A stretch of DNA of 64,000 nt from an uncultured bacterium (GTDB taxonomy: Bacteria > Planctomycetota > JAJSAM01 > JAJVHW01). Under the pieces are notes generated by a model, which worked only from the letters and a program-made list of their open reading frames with translations, made no database searches and was not told the origin of the DNA. Shown in pieces: positions 1-8,241 of this stretch; the first letter of the stretch is position 1; each line of letters starts with the position of its first letter. A program made the position numbers and the translations under genes. The stretch is from positions 1 to 64,000 of the forward strand of contig CALKVK010000011.1 of assembly GCA_937996235.1 (NCBI GenBank), written 5' to 3'.

Positions 1-1989
1 GATCCAGCCTCGAAACAGCCTCGGATCAGGACTTCTGAGCCACGTGAACAGTTACTTCTGTAGCACATCTGCGCCATGTCAAGATTCCACACTGAGAGCG
101 CGATACGAGCCGGGCTGCATGGTTCATACCGATTGACTCCAACTTCATACGACTTTGGCTCGCTCGCACTGCACTCAATTTGGACGCTGACTTCGTCGCG
201 CTCGCTGAATGGACGCAGAGTTGGAATGTCTGGCATTCGATGCGGACGCTGACTTGGAGCAACTCCGAATTGACCGAGCACCGCAAGCGGCTCCAGGCAG
301 TGCGTCCGGCGCGACTGCTTCGATAGATATCCACAATCCAATGACCCAGCCGCAATATCCCTGGCTGAATCTCCGTTCCCCGGACGCAGGGTGGCGACGA
401 ACTTCCCTGAACGAGTGCTGCTCGCAAACAGCGTCTCGTACGCAATCCGCGGACTTGTGGCGTTACCTCCGAATCTGACGATGCATGCCGAGCTCGTGTC
501 TCCCGACCCGCACGCACACATCCTTGACGAGCGCAGCGAATCTGATCCACACGTCGTGCTCCACGGACGAATATCTATTCGGCACTTGTAGCTATTCGGC
601 GCTGGCGCTGCGACGACGACGACGGCGGGATTTGCGCCTCCAGACACGACGACTCCACCGGGCGCAGCGAAGCCGCCTGCGGCGGTTCCAGGTAGCGCCC
701 CCGCGTTCCCGCGGACTGCGTTCTCGTCGGCGACGGCATATTGGTATACGAACCTGTATGTACGAAGAGACGCGTATATCGATCCACAGTTGACGCTGCG
801 ACGCTCTGCCACACGGACGCCTGAGTAGATGTATCCGACCGGTGGTTCGGGAGGCGACGGTTCCGCGGGGTGGCACGGATCGACACTGACCGCGATGTAC
901 AGATACTCGGGAGCGCCCGGCCAAACCACCCCCTCCTGCCGCGGCGGTGGAACCAATGGGTACTTCGACTTCCCGAAATCGGGCGGCCGCCCTCGACCCG
1001 CATCAGGCGGAGGAACCGGCGGCATCCCGCCAGGCGGGGATCGAGGTGTATCGACGATCCCGGCTGGTGGGGAGTACACAACCCTGCCAGCCTCCGTCGA
1101 AGGGAGAGGTCGCGGGTAGACGGTCCGACTGTAGCCGCCCCGACACTCGATCCATGGCCCTCCCGAGAACTGCGTCGTCGGGGCCGGACCGACGTAGCTC
1201 CGACAGGTCGACAGGTCCAGATGACACCCGGCCATACGGCAGATGGGGCTCCAGCAGTTCAGGCTCGTCGCGCAGCCGGTCGCGCCACGCGGCTCGCGCG
1301 ACTCCGGCGCCACCGCACCCGCGGGCTGTTGCTGTGATCCCAACGCCCCGCTCGAGGGCCCCGATGCCGTCAGCATGCCGATCGGCGCAGCGTGTGCCGT
1401 GGCAGAGGCGCCCAGATCCACAGGGAAGACGAACGGAGTGGGGGTCGCGGCGCCGACGGGTCCCTCGTCGTCGGTCGGCGGAACCTCTGTGAGCTCAGCG
1501 TTGGCCTTCGACGCGATCCACCCCGTGCCGGGCACCGTCGCACCGCCCGCCGGCTGGACACCAGCGAGCGGCGTAGCCGGCTGTGCTACGCCGACCGAAA
1601 GGCCGCGCGGCGCAGGAGGGTTGACGAGGGCATCGAGAGCTGCGGAGTGCGAGCCGAGCCCGGCGCCCCCTCCGAGGCCAATCGGACCCGCCATCGCGGC
1701 GCTCGGGCCTGGCCCAGCGAACGTCACCACGCGCGACTCGGGGCCGATGCCGCCCAGCGCGCCTTCGTTGTGCAGCGGGATCAGCGGCGCGGTCGGGGAG
1801 AGCCCCCCCAGTGCCGAGCCCGCCCACCGCTACGAACCCGGGCGAGCCGGTGCTGCCTGGAGCGCTCGGTGGCGCTGCGGGCCCGCCGCCGGAGCCAGGG
1901 CTCGCTCCGTTCGAGGTCGTGGTGCCAGCCCCCGGGGTGTCGTTACACCCCGGGGAGCATGGCGTTCCGGCTGTGCAGGCGCAGGACAT
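1..1989 (-). pseudogene. Large Pro/Gly-rich protein of unknown function, frameshifted at a G7 tract, 3' end beyond the window
   Basis: Reading the minus strand from ATG at 1989 gives a Cys/Gly/Pro-rich N-terminus beginning MSCACTAGTPCSPGC and rich in SGGG and PG runs. At the G7 tract (plus-strand C run 1803-1809) this frame turns into low-complexity Arg-rich sequence. The next frame, entered if one G is removed, then stays open without a stop from about 1829 to base 1, roughly 600 codons. It encodes Gly/Ala/Pro-rich sequence, a Cys-rich patch near 1170-1260, a proline-rich segment (PPVPPPDAG) near 1000, and Tyr/Val-rich sequence. No stop is reached, so the gene continues off the left edge. 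I recognise no family; a structural, tail-like or surface protein is a guess. It lies 62 nt after another broken gene, and base composition falls toward the left edge, consistent with acquired and decaying DNA or with base-calling errors. Confidence 0.6.
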
Positions 1990-2051
1990 GGCTCAGGTCC
2001 GGCGCCCCGCCGAGGCTCCGGAGGAGCCTCGGCAACGAGCGCCAGGCGCTC

Positions 2052-2414
2052 TCAGATCTTGTCGAGGTGCACGTGGAGGTCGAAGCAGACGGCGCCGTGC
2101 GTGGCACCGCTCGTGTTCTGGAACTACATCTGGAAGCGCACGTACGCGCCGTTCAGTTCCTCGGTCTTCTGCGTCGGATTCGCGGACGCTGCGGTCGTGT
2201 TCAGCGTCAGCGCGGAAGCCGCCCAGTTGACGCCGTCATTGCTGATCTGCGCTGTGACGGTGACCGTACCCGACGGATACAGGTAGTAGACGCGCAGCAT
2301 CGCCGATCCGCGGTCGTTCTCCCCGAGCGCGACCGGATCCGTGTAGATCGAGTTCGTGCTCGAGTCCTCCGCAGTGATGACCTGGTTCTTAGCGAACGTG
2401 ACGTTCATGGGCAT
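2052..2414 (-). pseudogene. Small beta-rich protein of unknown function interrupted by an in-frame TAG
   Basis: From ATG at 2414 the frame encodes 96 residues (start MPMNVTFAKNQVITAEDSS) ending YVRFQM, then TAG at 2124-2126. The same frame continues for 23 more codons, beginning FQNTSGATHGAV and ending HVHLDKI, to a TGA at 2052-2054. Alternating polar and hydrophobic residues run across the stop, so the two parts look like one 120-residue beta-sheet protein. CAG to TAG is a single transition and Gln would fit the strand pattern. TAG is used as a normal stop elsewhere in the window, for example by pyrK, which argues against a recoded genome. Function is unknown; the phrase SNDGVNW resembles short phage or surface beta proteins only loosely. 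Confidence 0.6.
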
Positions 2415-2917
2415 GACGGTCTCTGCTTACGCTGACCCGACCCGCACTCGACCCGCGTCGAACGCGCGTCCTGTTCCATGGAGTTCCACGACTGCTCGGA
2501 CGCGCCGCAGTCTCTGTCTGCGGGGCCCGGCATTCCCGTGCGCGGCGGGCCTCAACGTCCGCTCGCGCCTCCAGTGCGATCCGAGATCGAGCGTACGGGG
2601 ACGCGCGAAGGGCGCACAAGAGGGCGATGAAGAAAGACCTTCATCGGCGCCGGCAACCGTCGGCGCCCGCACGGGGTACTGGGCCACAAGACCTGAGTGG
2701 GGGTTGCCGCCCGCTGCGCTCGGGCGGACTCCGCTCCGTCTGCCCGAGCGCAATCGTGCACTCGAGCCGACTCTCACTCGAGGTGGACCGGGTATCGGGG
2801 GCAGGCCGGCCTGCGTTGTCGGTTCGAGTCCGCCCGCCACCTCGCCGCGTTCCTCCGGAAGCAGCGGCCACGCCTCGGCCGGCGGACCGGGTCGCGCGCC
2901 GTCCTCGCGCGCCGCGC
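2415..2917. other. Gene-free region with several hairpins and a tRNA T-arm-like sequence
   Basis: No convincing gene lies here. Visible structures are a 7-bp hairpin near 2646-2668, an 11-bp hairpin at 2719-2748 with one wobble pair, a perfect palindrome at 2801-2814, and a T-arm-like element at 2818-2834 with loop TTCGAGT and a stem with one mismatch. I could not find a matching acceptor strand, D-arm or anticodon arm upstream, nor the conserved 5' end of a tmRNA. It could be a tRNA remnant marking an integration end next to the decayed left-end genes, an unknown structured RNA, or chance in GC-rich DNA. Confidence 0.25.
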
Positions 2918-3463
2918 CTACTCGAGCTGCGTGTGCTGCTTCGCCATCTGCTTCTCGCTGACGCCGAGGCGCTTCATCGCGAGCAGCACGAGCGCGTCGC
3001 AGTAGACGAGCAGTCCCTGCTCGAAGATCGTGCCGAGGGGCTGGCGGCTGCGGCCGTCGCTCTCGACGGCGATCGTGAAGACGTGGTCGGCCTTCGTCGC
3101 GAGCGGCGTGTCGGTGCTCATCGTGATGACCGCCGCCTTCGCGCCCGCCTCGTGCGCCTTGTCGATGTACGTGTTCAGCGAGCGGCTGCGGCCGTAGCGC
3201 GAGCAGCAGATGAGCAGGTCGCCGCGACGGATCGACGGCGTCGTCGTCTCCCCCACCACGAACACCGACATGCGCAGGTGCATGAGGCGCATCGCCAGCG
3301 CCTGCGCCATGAGGCCGCTGCGCCCCATGCCGGCGACGAAGATGCGCTTCGCCTTCGCCATCAGGCCGACGAGGCGCTCCATCTCCTCGACGTCCACCTG
3401 CGCGAGCACGTCGCGCAGCTCGGCGAGGATCGCCTCTAGTGGGTGGAGCGCATCAGATCCCAT
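2918..3463 (-). CDS. SIS-domain sugar isomerase, 6-phospho-3-hexuloisomerase-like
   Basis: The 181-residue protein is a single SIS (sugar isomerase) domain of the size of 6-phospho-3-hexuloisomerase (PHI, HxlB). The glycine-rich phosphosugar site VAGMGRSG is at residues 43-50, and the second strand-turn ICCSRYGRS at 85-93. PHI interconverts 3-hexulose-6-phosphate and fructose-6-phosphate in formaldehyde fixation or pentose synthesis. The start ATG overlaps the end of pyrK by 28 nt, suggesting translational coupling. No hexulose-phosphate synthase gene is seen beside it, so the substrate is uncertain and another phosphosugar isomerase or SIS regulator role is possible. Confidence 0.8.
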   Translation of the reverse strand: MGSDALHPLEAILAELRDVLAQVDVEEMERLVGLMAKAKRIFVAGMGRSGLMAQALAMRLMHLRMSVFVVGETTTPSIRRGDLLICCSRYGRSRSLNTYIDKAHEAGAKAAVITMSTDTPLATKADHVFTIAVESDGRSRQPLGTIFEQGLLVYCDALVLLAMKRLGVSEKQMAKQHTQLE

Positions 3464-4296
3464 CGGATCGCCTCCACCGGGAAGACCGGCCCCTCGATGC
3501 ACGACTTCGCGAAGCGGTAGCCGCCCTCGTGCGCGTCCGACGCGACGGGCACGACGCACGCCGCGCACGCGCCGAAGCCGCACGGCATGCCCTCCTCGGT
3601 CGAGACCTCGCACGGCACGCGCACGCCCGCCGCGCGCACCTCGTCCACGACGCGCGCGAGGGCCTTGAACATCGGATTCGGGCCGCACGCGAGGACACGC
3701 GCACCTGCGCGGAGATGCGGCCGCGCGAGCTCGGTGACGTAGCCCCGCGCGCCGCGGCTGCCGTCGTCGGTCGCGATCTCGACCTCGCAGCCGAGGGCGG
3801 CGATCTCGTCGGCGAGGTAGACGTGGTCCGCGTCGCGCGCGCCGACCAGGTACGTGACGCGCTGCGTCGGCGCGCGCTCGCGCAGCGCCCGCGCGACGAG
3901 CAGGAACGGCGCGGCGCCGATACCGCCCGCGACGAGCAGCATGTGCTCGTCCGGAGTGCCGAGGTCGTACGTGCGCCCGAGCGGCCCGAGCAGCCCGATC
4001 GGCTCGCCGACGACACGCAGCGCCAGCGCGCGCGTGCCGACCCCGACGACCACGAGCAACACCACGATCCCGACCGGCGCGCCCCCCTCGCGGACGACGT
4101 CGCACACGCTGAACGCGCGCGAGAGCAGCGGGTCGAGCCCCTCGCGGCAGCGCAGCATCACGAACTGCCCCGGCCGCACGCTCCGCGCGAGCTCCGGGCA
4201 GCGGATCTCGAGCCGGAAGCAGCCGGGCGCCGTCTCGGCGTTGCCCGTCACCACGCCCTCGTGGCGCAGGTTCCCCGACAGCGGGTACTCGTCCAT
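3436..4296 (-). CDS. pyrK: Dihydroorotate dehydrogenase electron transfer subunit (PyrK-like)
   Basis: This 286-residue ferredoxin-reductase-like protein carries the FAD-binding motif LSRAFSV (residues 58-64), a nucleotide-binding segment GGIGAAPFL (124-132), and a C-terminal [2Fe-2S] cluster site with Cys at 239, 244, 247 and 266. That order and Cys pattern are characteristic of PyrK, which passes electrons from dihydroorotate oxidation (PyrD) to NAD+. The ATG at 4296 gives the usual N-terminus; an upstream ATG at 4332 would add 12 residues. The pyrD partner is not in the window. The stop overlaps the following SIS gene. A hydrophobic run near residues 77-92 (IVVLLVVVGVG) is unusual but lies inside the barrel region. 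Confidence 0.88.
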   Translation of the reverse strand: MDEYPLSGNLRHEGVVTGNAETAPGCFRLEIRCPELARSVRPGQFVMLRCREGLDPLLSRAFSVCDVVREGGAPVGIVVLLVVVGVGTRALALRVVGEPIGLLGPLGRTYDLGTPDEHMLLVAGGIGAAPFLLVARALRERAPTQRVTYLVGARDADHVYLADEIAALGCEVEIATDDGSRGARGYVTELARPHLRAGARVLACGPNPMFKALARVVDEVRAAGVRVPCEVSTEEGMPCGFGACAACVVPVASDAHEGGYRFAKSCIEGPVFPVEAIRWDLMRSTH

Positions 4297-4354
4297 GTGG
4301 CGGATGGTAGCCACGCCGCGCGGGCCGCGCACGCGAGCCCGGTGGGCGCGGCGC

Positions 4355-5164
4355 CTACGCGCCGGCGGCCCGCGCCTTCTCGAGGGCGCGGTAGAGCTCC
4401 GGACGGCGGTCGCGCAGGAACGGCAGACTCGCGCGGACGTCGGCGACGACGGCCGGGTCGACGTCGCCCGTCACGGTCCCCGCCTCGCCGGGCGCGAGCG
4501 CGTCGAGCACCTCGCCGAGCGGCGAGACGAGCATCGAGTCGCCCTCGTAGACGAGACCGCCGCCCGCGCCGACGCGGTTGACGCCGAGCACGTAGCACTG
4601 CGCCTCGACGGCGCGCGCGAGCAGCAGCGCCTTCCAGTGGTGCGCACGCGGCGCGGGCCAGTTGGCGACGACGACGAAGAGGTCGGTGCCGGGCGCGGCG
4701 ATCGTGAAGAGGTCGGAGAAGCGCAGGTCGTAGCAGACGAGCGGCGTCACGCGCACGCCGGCCACACGCAGCGTGACGAGCGCGGTCCCTGCCTCGTAGT
4801 GCCGGTCCTCGCCCGAGTACGCGAACGGGTGGATCTTCGCGTAGCGGTGGACGGCGCCCTCGGGGGTCGCGAGCAGGAACACGTTCCGCGGACGGCGCCA
4901 CTCGGGGCTCGTCTGCGCGACGCTTCCGCACACGGCGGCGCCGCCCTGCGCAGCGAGCTCGACGAGGAACTGCTCCGACGGCCCGCCCTCGGGTTCCGCG
5001 ACGCGCTCCGCGTGCATCGAGAAGCCCGTCGCCCACATCTCCGGCAGCACGACGAGGCCGTCCGGCGCGCGCTCCGCCGCCGCGAGCACCCGCGGCCGCA
5101 GCGCCTCGCGGTTCGCGGCCGGGTCCTCCCACACGAGATCGCTCTGCAGTCCGACGACGCGCAT
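4355..5164 (-). CDS. Carbon-nitrogen hydrolase (nitrilase superfamily), omega-amidase-like
   Basis: The 269-residue protein has the complete nitrilase triad in context: Glu42 (PEMW), Lys110 (KIHPF) and Cys144 (VCYDLRF). The PEMWxTGF and CYDLRFP-type motifs match the YafV/omega-amidase branch, which deaminates alpha-ketoglutaramate or alpha-ketosuccinamate in transamination and methionine-salvage recycling. The length is normal and the start at the MRVVGLQ strand is typical. It lies upstream of pyrK on the same strand with a 58-nt gap, so it may be co-transcribed. Substrate is inferred from family resemblance only. Confidence 0.87.
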   Translation of the reverse strand: MRVVGLQSDLVWEDPAANREALRPRVLAAAERAPDGLVVLPEMWATGFSMHAERVAEPEGGPSEQFLVELAAQGGAAVCGSVAQTSPEWRRPRNVFLLATPEGAVHRYAKIHPFAYSGEDRHYEAGTALVTLRVAGVRVTPLVCYDLRFSDLFTIAAPGTDLFVVVANWPAPRAHHWKALLLARAVEAQCYVLGVNRVGAGGGLVYEGDSMLVSPLGEVLDALAPGEAGTVTGDVDPAVVADVRASLPFLRDRRPELYRALEKARAAGA

Positions 5165-5282
5165 CGCGACAGGCTATCCGGCAGACGCGCCGGGTGCGCG
5201 GCGCGGGCCCGACGCCTCGTCGCGCAGTTCGCGCCGTTCACGAGGCACGCGGCTACCCTCCCCGCGCACGGAGGAGCCCACG

Positions 5283-5570
5283 ATGTCCGGCAAGCCGCAC
5301 GACTTCCTGACCAGCCGCAAGGAGCAGGCCCAGCCCGCCGAGGAGGCGCAGTTCGCCTGGTTCGGCCCGCCGGACGCCGACGAGCGCTACCGCTTCCTGA
5401 TCGTGCGCGAGTCCGGCGACGACATCTCGCTCCTGCCGAACAGCGAGGCACGCTTCAAGCGCGGCCTGCGCGCCTGGCGCTACGAGGCCGCCGAGGGCGG
5501 CGACCCCGAGGTGTGGGTCACCGTCAAGACGACCGCCCGCCGCGTGGACCTACGGCGCGTCAAGGTCTGA
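5283..5570 (+). CDS. Small conserved-looking protein of unknown function
   Basis: A 95-residue soluble, charged protein (start MSGKPHDFLTSRKEQAQPAEE) with a GAGGAG-like ribosome site just upstream (ggaggagcccacg). The body has alternating strands (YRFLIVRESGDDISLLP, VWVTVKTTARRV), suggesting a small beta protein. No signal peptide, metal site or known motif is visible. It is transcribed divergently from the nitrilase gene and is followed by 175 nt without a gene. The good ribosome site and protein-like composition make it probably real, but I cannot name a family. Confidence 0.65.
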   Translation: MSGKPHDFLTSRKEQAQPAEEAQFAWFGPPDADERYRFLIVRESGDDISLLPNSEARFKRGLRAWRYEAAEGGDPEVWVTVKTTARRVDLRRVKV

Positions 5571-5745
5571 CGGAAGGAGCCGGGGGGCGCGTCCGACGGC
5601 GCGCGCACCGAGCACTCGGCACGCTCGGCGACTCCGCGCTCATGCGCGACGCCGCAGGCGCCGTGAAGCCCGCTCTCCGAACCTTCTCGGCCCGCCTCCG
5701 TTCGCACCGCGACAGGGGTCCCTGCGGCTCGAGCGAGGAGGGCTC

Positions 5746-7158
5746 ATGCGCGTGCGAACGTCCCATCTCCGGCGGACCGCCTGGTCCGCCCTGTCCCTGA
5801 CGCTCCTGGCGGGGTGCGCCACCGAGCGCGAGGCGGCGCCGCCGCCGCTCGCGCCGAACCGCGTGGTCGTCGACCTGTCGAACGAGACGATCGACGCGCT
5901 CGCGGAGCGCGTTGCAGCGCAGGTCGCCGCCCAGGTGGCCGCGCAGGCTGCCCCGCAGCCGGGCTCGGTGGCGGGGATCGAGGTCGGCAACGCCGGGCCT
6001 CGCAACGAAGCGGGGCGCCCCACCGCAACCGTCGCCGGTCGCGCAGTCGCGCCGGCGCTGCGCGCGTCGCCGCCGCCGGGCGTGTTCGTCAAGCCGCCGC
6101 ACGTCGAGGCGTCGGCGGCGATCGCCGAGGCGACGGCCGCGGTGGACGCCGCGTGCGAATGGCTCGTCGCGCACCAGTCGGAGGACGGCGGCTGGCACCC
6201 GGACACGTTCACGACGCGCTGTCCGGGCGTGCCCTGCGAGGGGCGGGGCGCGTCGGCGTACGCGCCCGGCGTCACGGGTCTCGCCGTGACCGCGCTCCTG
6301 CGCGCCACGCCGACCTTCGAGGCGAACCCGCGGCGCGACGCGATCCTGGCCGGTCTGCGCTACCTGCGCGGCCTGCAGGACTCGGAGGGCTGCATCGGCC
6401 CGCGCATCAGCTCGCACTTCCAGTACAACCACGCGTGCGCGTCGCTCGCGCTCGTCGAGGCGGCCGCGCGCGGCGCCGGCGCGAGCGCCGACATCCGCGA
6501 GTCGGCGCAGCACGCGGTCGACTTCGTCCTGCGCAGCCAGAACCCGTACCTCGGCTGGCGCTACGGCGTCCGCGACGGCGACAACGACACGTCGATGACG
6601 TGCTGGATGGTGCGCGTGCTCGCCGCCGCCCGGGACGCCGGCCTCCGCGTGGACGACAACGCCTGGCGCGGCGCACTCGCGTGGGTGGACAAGATGACGG
6701 AGCCCGAGTTCGGGCGCGTCGGCTACCAGCGCCGCGGGGGCCCGACGGCGCGGCCCATCGAGACCCTCGAGCGCTTCCCGCCGGAGCTGAGCGAGGCGAT
6801 GACCGCCGCCGGGCTGCTCGTCCGCGAGGTGTGCGGCCAGACCGTCGCGGACAACGAGTTCGCGCGGAAGGGCGCCGACCTCGTCCTGTCGCGTCCGCCG
6901 ACCTGGGACGTCGAGCACGGCACGAACGACTTCTACTACTGGGAGCTCGGCACCGACGCGCTGCGGCGCGCGGACGCGCCGCGGTGGGCGGTGTGGCGCA
7001 GCGCGCTGCACGGCGCCGTGACGCTGCGGCAGCACCGCGAGGACTCCCACGCGCACGGCTCGTGGGACGCGCTCGACGCGTGGTCGAACGAGGGCGGCCG
7101 CCTGTACGCCACCGCGACGCTCTGCCTCGCGCTCGAGAACGTCGTCTCGACGCGCTGA
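5746..7158 (+). CDS. Lipoprotein with terpenoid-cyclase-like alpha/alpha repeats
   Basis: The 470-residue product starts with a lipoprotein signal (lipobox LLAGC, Cys24), then a low-complexity Ala/Gln linker (AAQVAAQVAAQ). The rest has prenyltransferase / squalene-hopene-cyclase-like repeats with QW-type signatures: HQSEDGGWHPD, GLQDSEGCIGP, SQNPYLGWRYG and a final HAHGSWDALD. The catalytic DxDD aspartates of true cyclases are not evident, so a structural or binding role is more likely than terpene cyclisation. Such exported repeat proteins are common in Planctomycetota. A strong hairpin follows 24 nt after the stop. The function is unknown. Confidence 0.8.
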   Translation: MRVRTSHLRRTAWSALSLTLLAGCATEREAAPPPLAPNRVVVDLSNETIDALAERVAAQVAAQVAAQAAPQPGSVAGIEVGNAGPRNEAGRPTATVAGRAVAPALRASPPPGVFVKPPHVEASAAIAEATAAVDAACEWLVAHQSEDGGWHPDTFTTRCPGVPCEGRGASAYAPGVTGLAVTALLRATPTFEANPRRDAILAGLRYLRGLQDSEGCIGPRISSHFQYNHACASLALVEAAARGAGASADIRESAQHAVDFVLRSQNPYLGWRYGVRDGDNDTSMTCWMVRVLAAARDAGLRVDDNAWRGALAWVDKMTEPEFGRVGYQRRGGPTARPIETLERFPPELSEAMTAAGLLVREVCGQTVADNEFARKGADLVLSRPPTWDVEHGTNDFYYWELGTDALRRADAPRWAVWRSALHGAVTLRQHREDSHAHGSWDALDAWSNEGGRLYATATLCLALENVVSTR

Positions 7159-7182
7159 ACCACTCCTCTGCACCTCACACCG

Positions 7183-7212
7183 ACGGCCCCGCGCACCCGT
7201 GCGCGGGGCCGT
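7183..7212 (+). terminator. Strong rho-independent-type hairpin
   Basis: A perfect 13-bp stem with a 4-nt loop lies just after the stop of the repeat lipoprotein gene. The following bases are only moderately T-rich (CTCCGTTCC), as usual in very GC-rich genomes. Confidence 0.75.
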
Positions 7213-7350
7213 CTCCGTTCCACGGCGCACACGCGCGCCCGCAGCGCGCCTTCACGTCATCTCCACGCAGCGCTGACGAGGAGCGAACGCATCTCGGCGA
7301 CGTTCCGGGCTCCCGTCCATCGTGCCCATCCACCGAGGAGTCCCGATCCG

Positions 7351-8187
7351 ATGCGTCCCGCCACGTCCGCAGCGCTCGCCACCGTCTCCGCGCTGGTCCT
7401 CGCCGTGTCCCTCACCGGTTGCGCCTCGCGCGGCAAGTCGGCCGCGTCGCCCGAGAAGGCCGCCACGTCGGAAGCCCCGGCAGCCGAGGCGTACTACGCC
7501 GAGGAGTACAGCGACGGCCGCTTCTACGTCTTCGGGACGAAGGAGGTGCACGAGCAGTGGAAGGGGCCGAAGACGCTGAACTTCGCGCGCACGTTCATCG
7601 GCTCGGGCCCGCACGGCGCAACGGTCGTGTACGAGGCGCACAACGAGTGGCCGGAGCTGACCGACTGGCTCCAGCAGAAGTTCGAGTACGCGCACTGGAC
7701 CGACAAGCCCGCGTACTACGGGACGATCGAGCACGACGGCCGCACGTACGTCTTCGGCAAGCCGGAGACCGAGGCCGAGTTCCGCAGCTCGCACTCGCTG
7801 ACGTACGCGCGCTCGAAGATCGGCGGCCGCGTCGGCGGCGGCACGGTCATGTTCGAGATCGACCCGAAGGACCCGGCGCTGACCGACTGGCTCGAGCGCC
7901 AGTACTACGCGCGGACCTCGAGCACGTCGGCCGCCGCGCCGATGCCGGCCCCGGCCGCCGGCGGCTACTACGGCGAAGTGGAGCGCGACGGCCGCTTCTA
8001 CGTCGCCGGCAGCCAGAAGAGCCACGACACGCTGCGCAGCGGCGGCGAGATCCCGCTCCGCCGGACCTTCATCGGCGGCGGCCCCGGCGGGAAGACGGTC
8101 GTCATCGAGGCCGACAGCAAGACGGACGACCTCGCGAACCGGCTGCAGGCCGAGTTCGAGCGCCGCCACGGCCCGATCCGGCGCTGA
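7351..8187 (+). CDS. Lipoprotein with three tandem beta-rich repeats
   Basis: The 278-residue protein has a lipoprotein signal ending LTGC (Cys24). The mature part holds three copies of a roughly 65-residue unit, each opening with a YY(A/G)xxExDGRxYVxG-like strand pair, passing through an (F/Y)AR or RRTFIGxG segment and ending with a TVxxEx strand and a short helix (LTDWLQQKFE, LTDWLERQY, LANRLQAEFE). The first two units are closest; the third is separated by an Ala/Pro linker. It seems a periplasmic or surface binding protein of unknown ligand. It is followed by a bidirectional hairpin shared with the convergent gene. Confidence 0.8.
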   Translation: MRPATSAALATVSALVLAVSLTGCASRGKSAASPEKAATSEAPAAEAYYAEEYSDGRFYVFGTKEVHEQWKGPKTLNFARTFIGSGPHGATVVYEAHNEWPELTDWLQQKFEYAHWTDKPAYYGTIEHDGRTYVFGKPETEAEFRSSHSLTYARSKIGGRVGGGTVMFEIDPKDPALTDWLERQYYARTSSTSAAAPMPAPAAGGYYGEVERDGRFYVAGSQKSHDTLRSGGEIPLRRTFIGGGPGGKTVVIEADSKTDDLANRLQAEFERRHGPIRR

Positions 8188-8199
8188 GGCCGGTTCGGT

Positions 8200-8225
8200 G
8201 TCGCGGGCGCTCCGGCGCCCGCGAC
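8200..8225. terminator. Bidirectional terminator hairpin between convergent genes
   Basis: A perfect 11-bp stem with a TCCG tetraloop sits 12 nt after one stop and 17 nt from the other, so it could end transcription from both sides. Confidence 0.75.
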
Positions 8226-8241
8226 GCCGCGCCGGACACTC

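Noticed and set aside
2124..2126. Genome-wide amber reassignment to explain the internal TAG
   Set aside because: TAG terminates intact genes in this window, such as pyrK and the 11-heme cytochrome.
2480..2845. tmRNA gene in the left-end structured region
   Set aside because: The conserved 5' end and the tag reading frame could not be found, and the T-arm has a mismatch.
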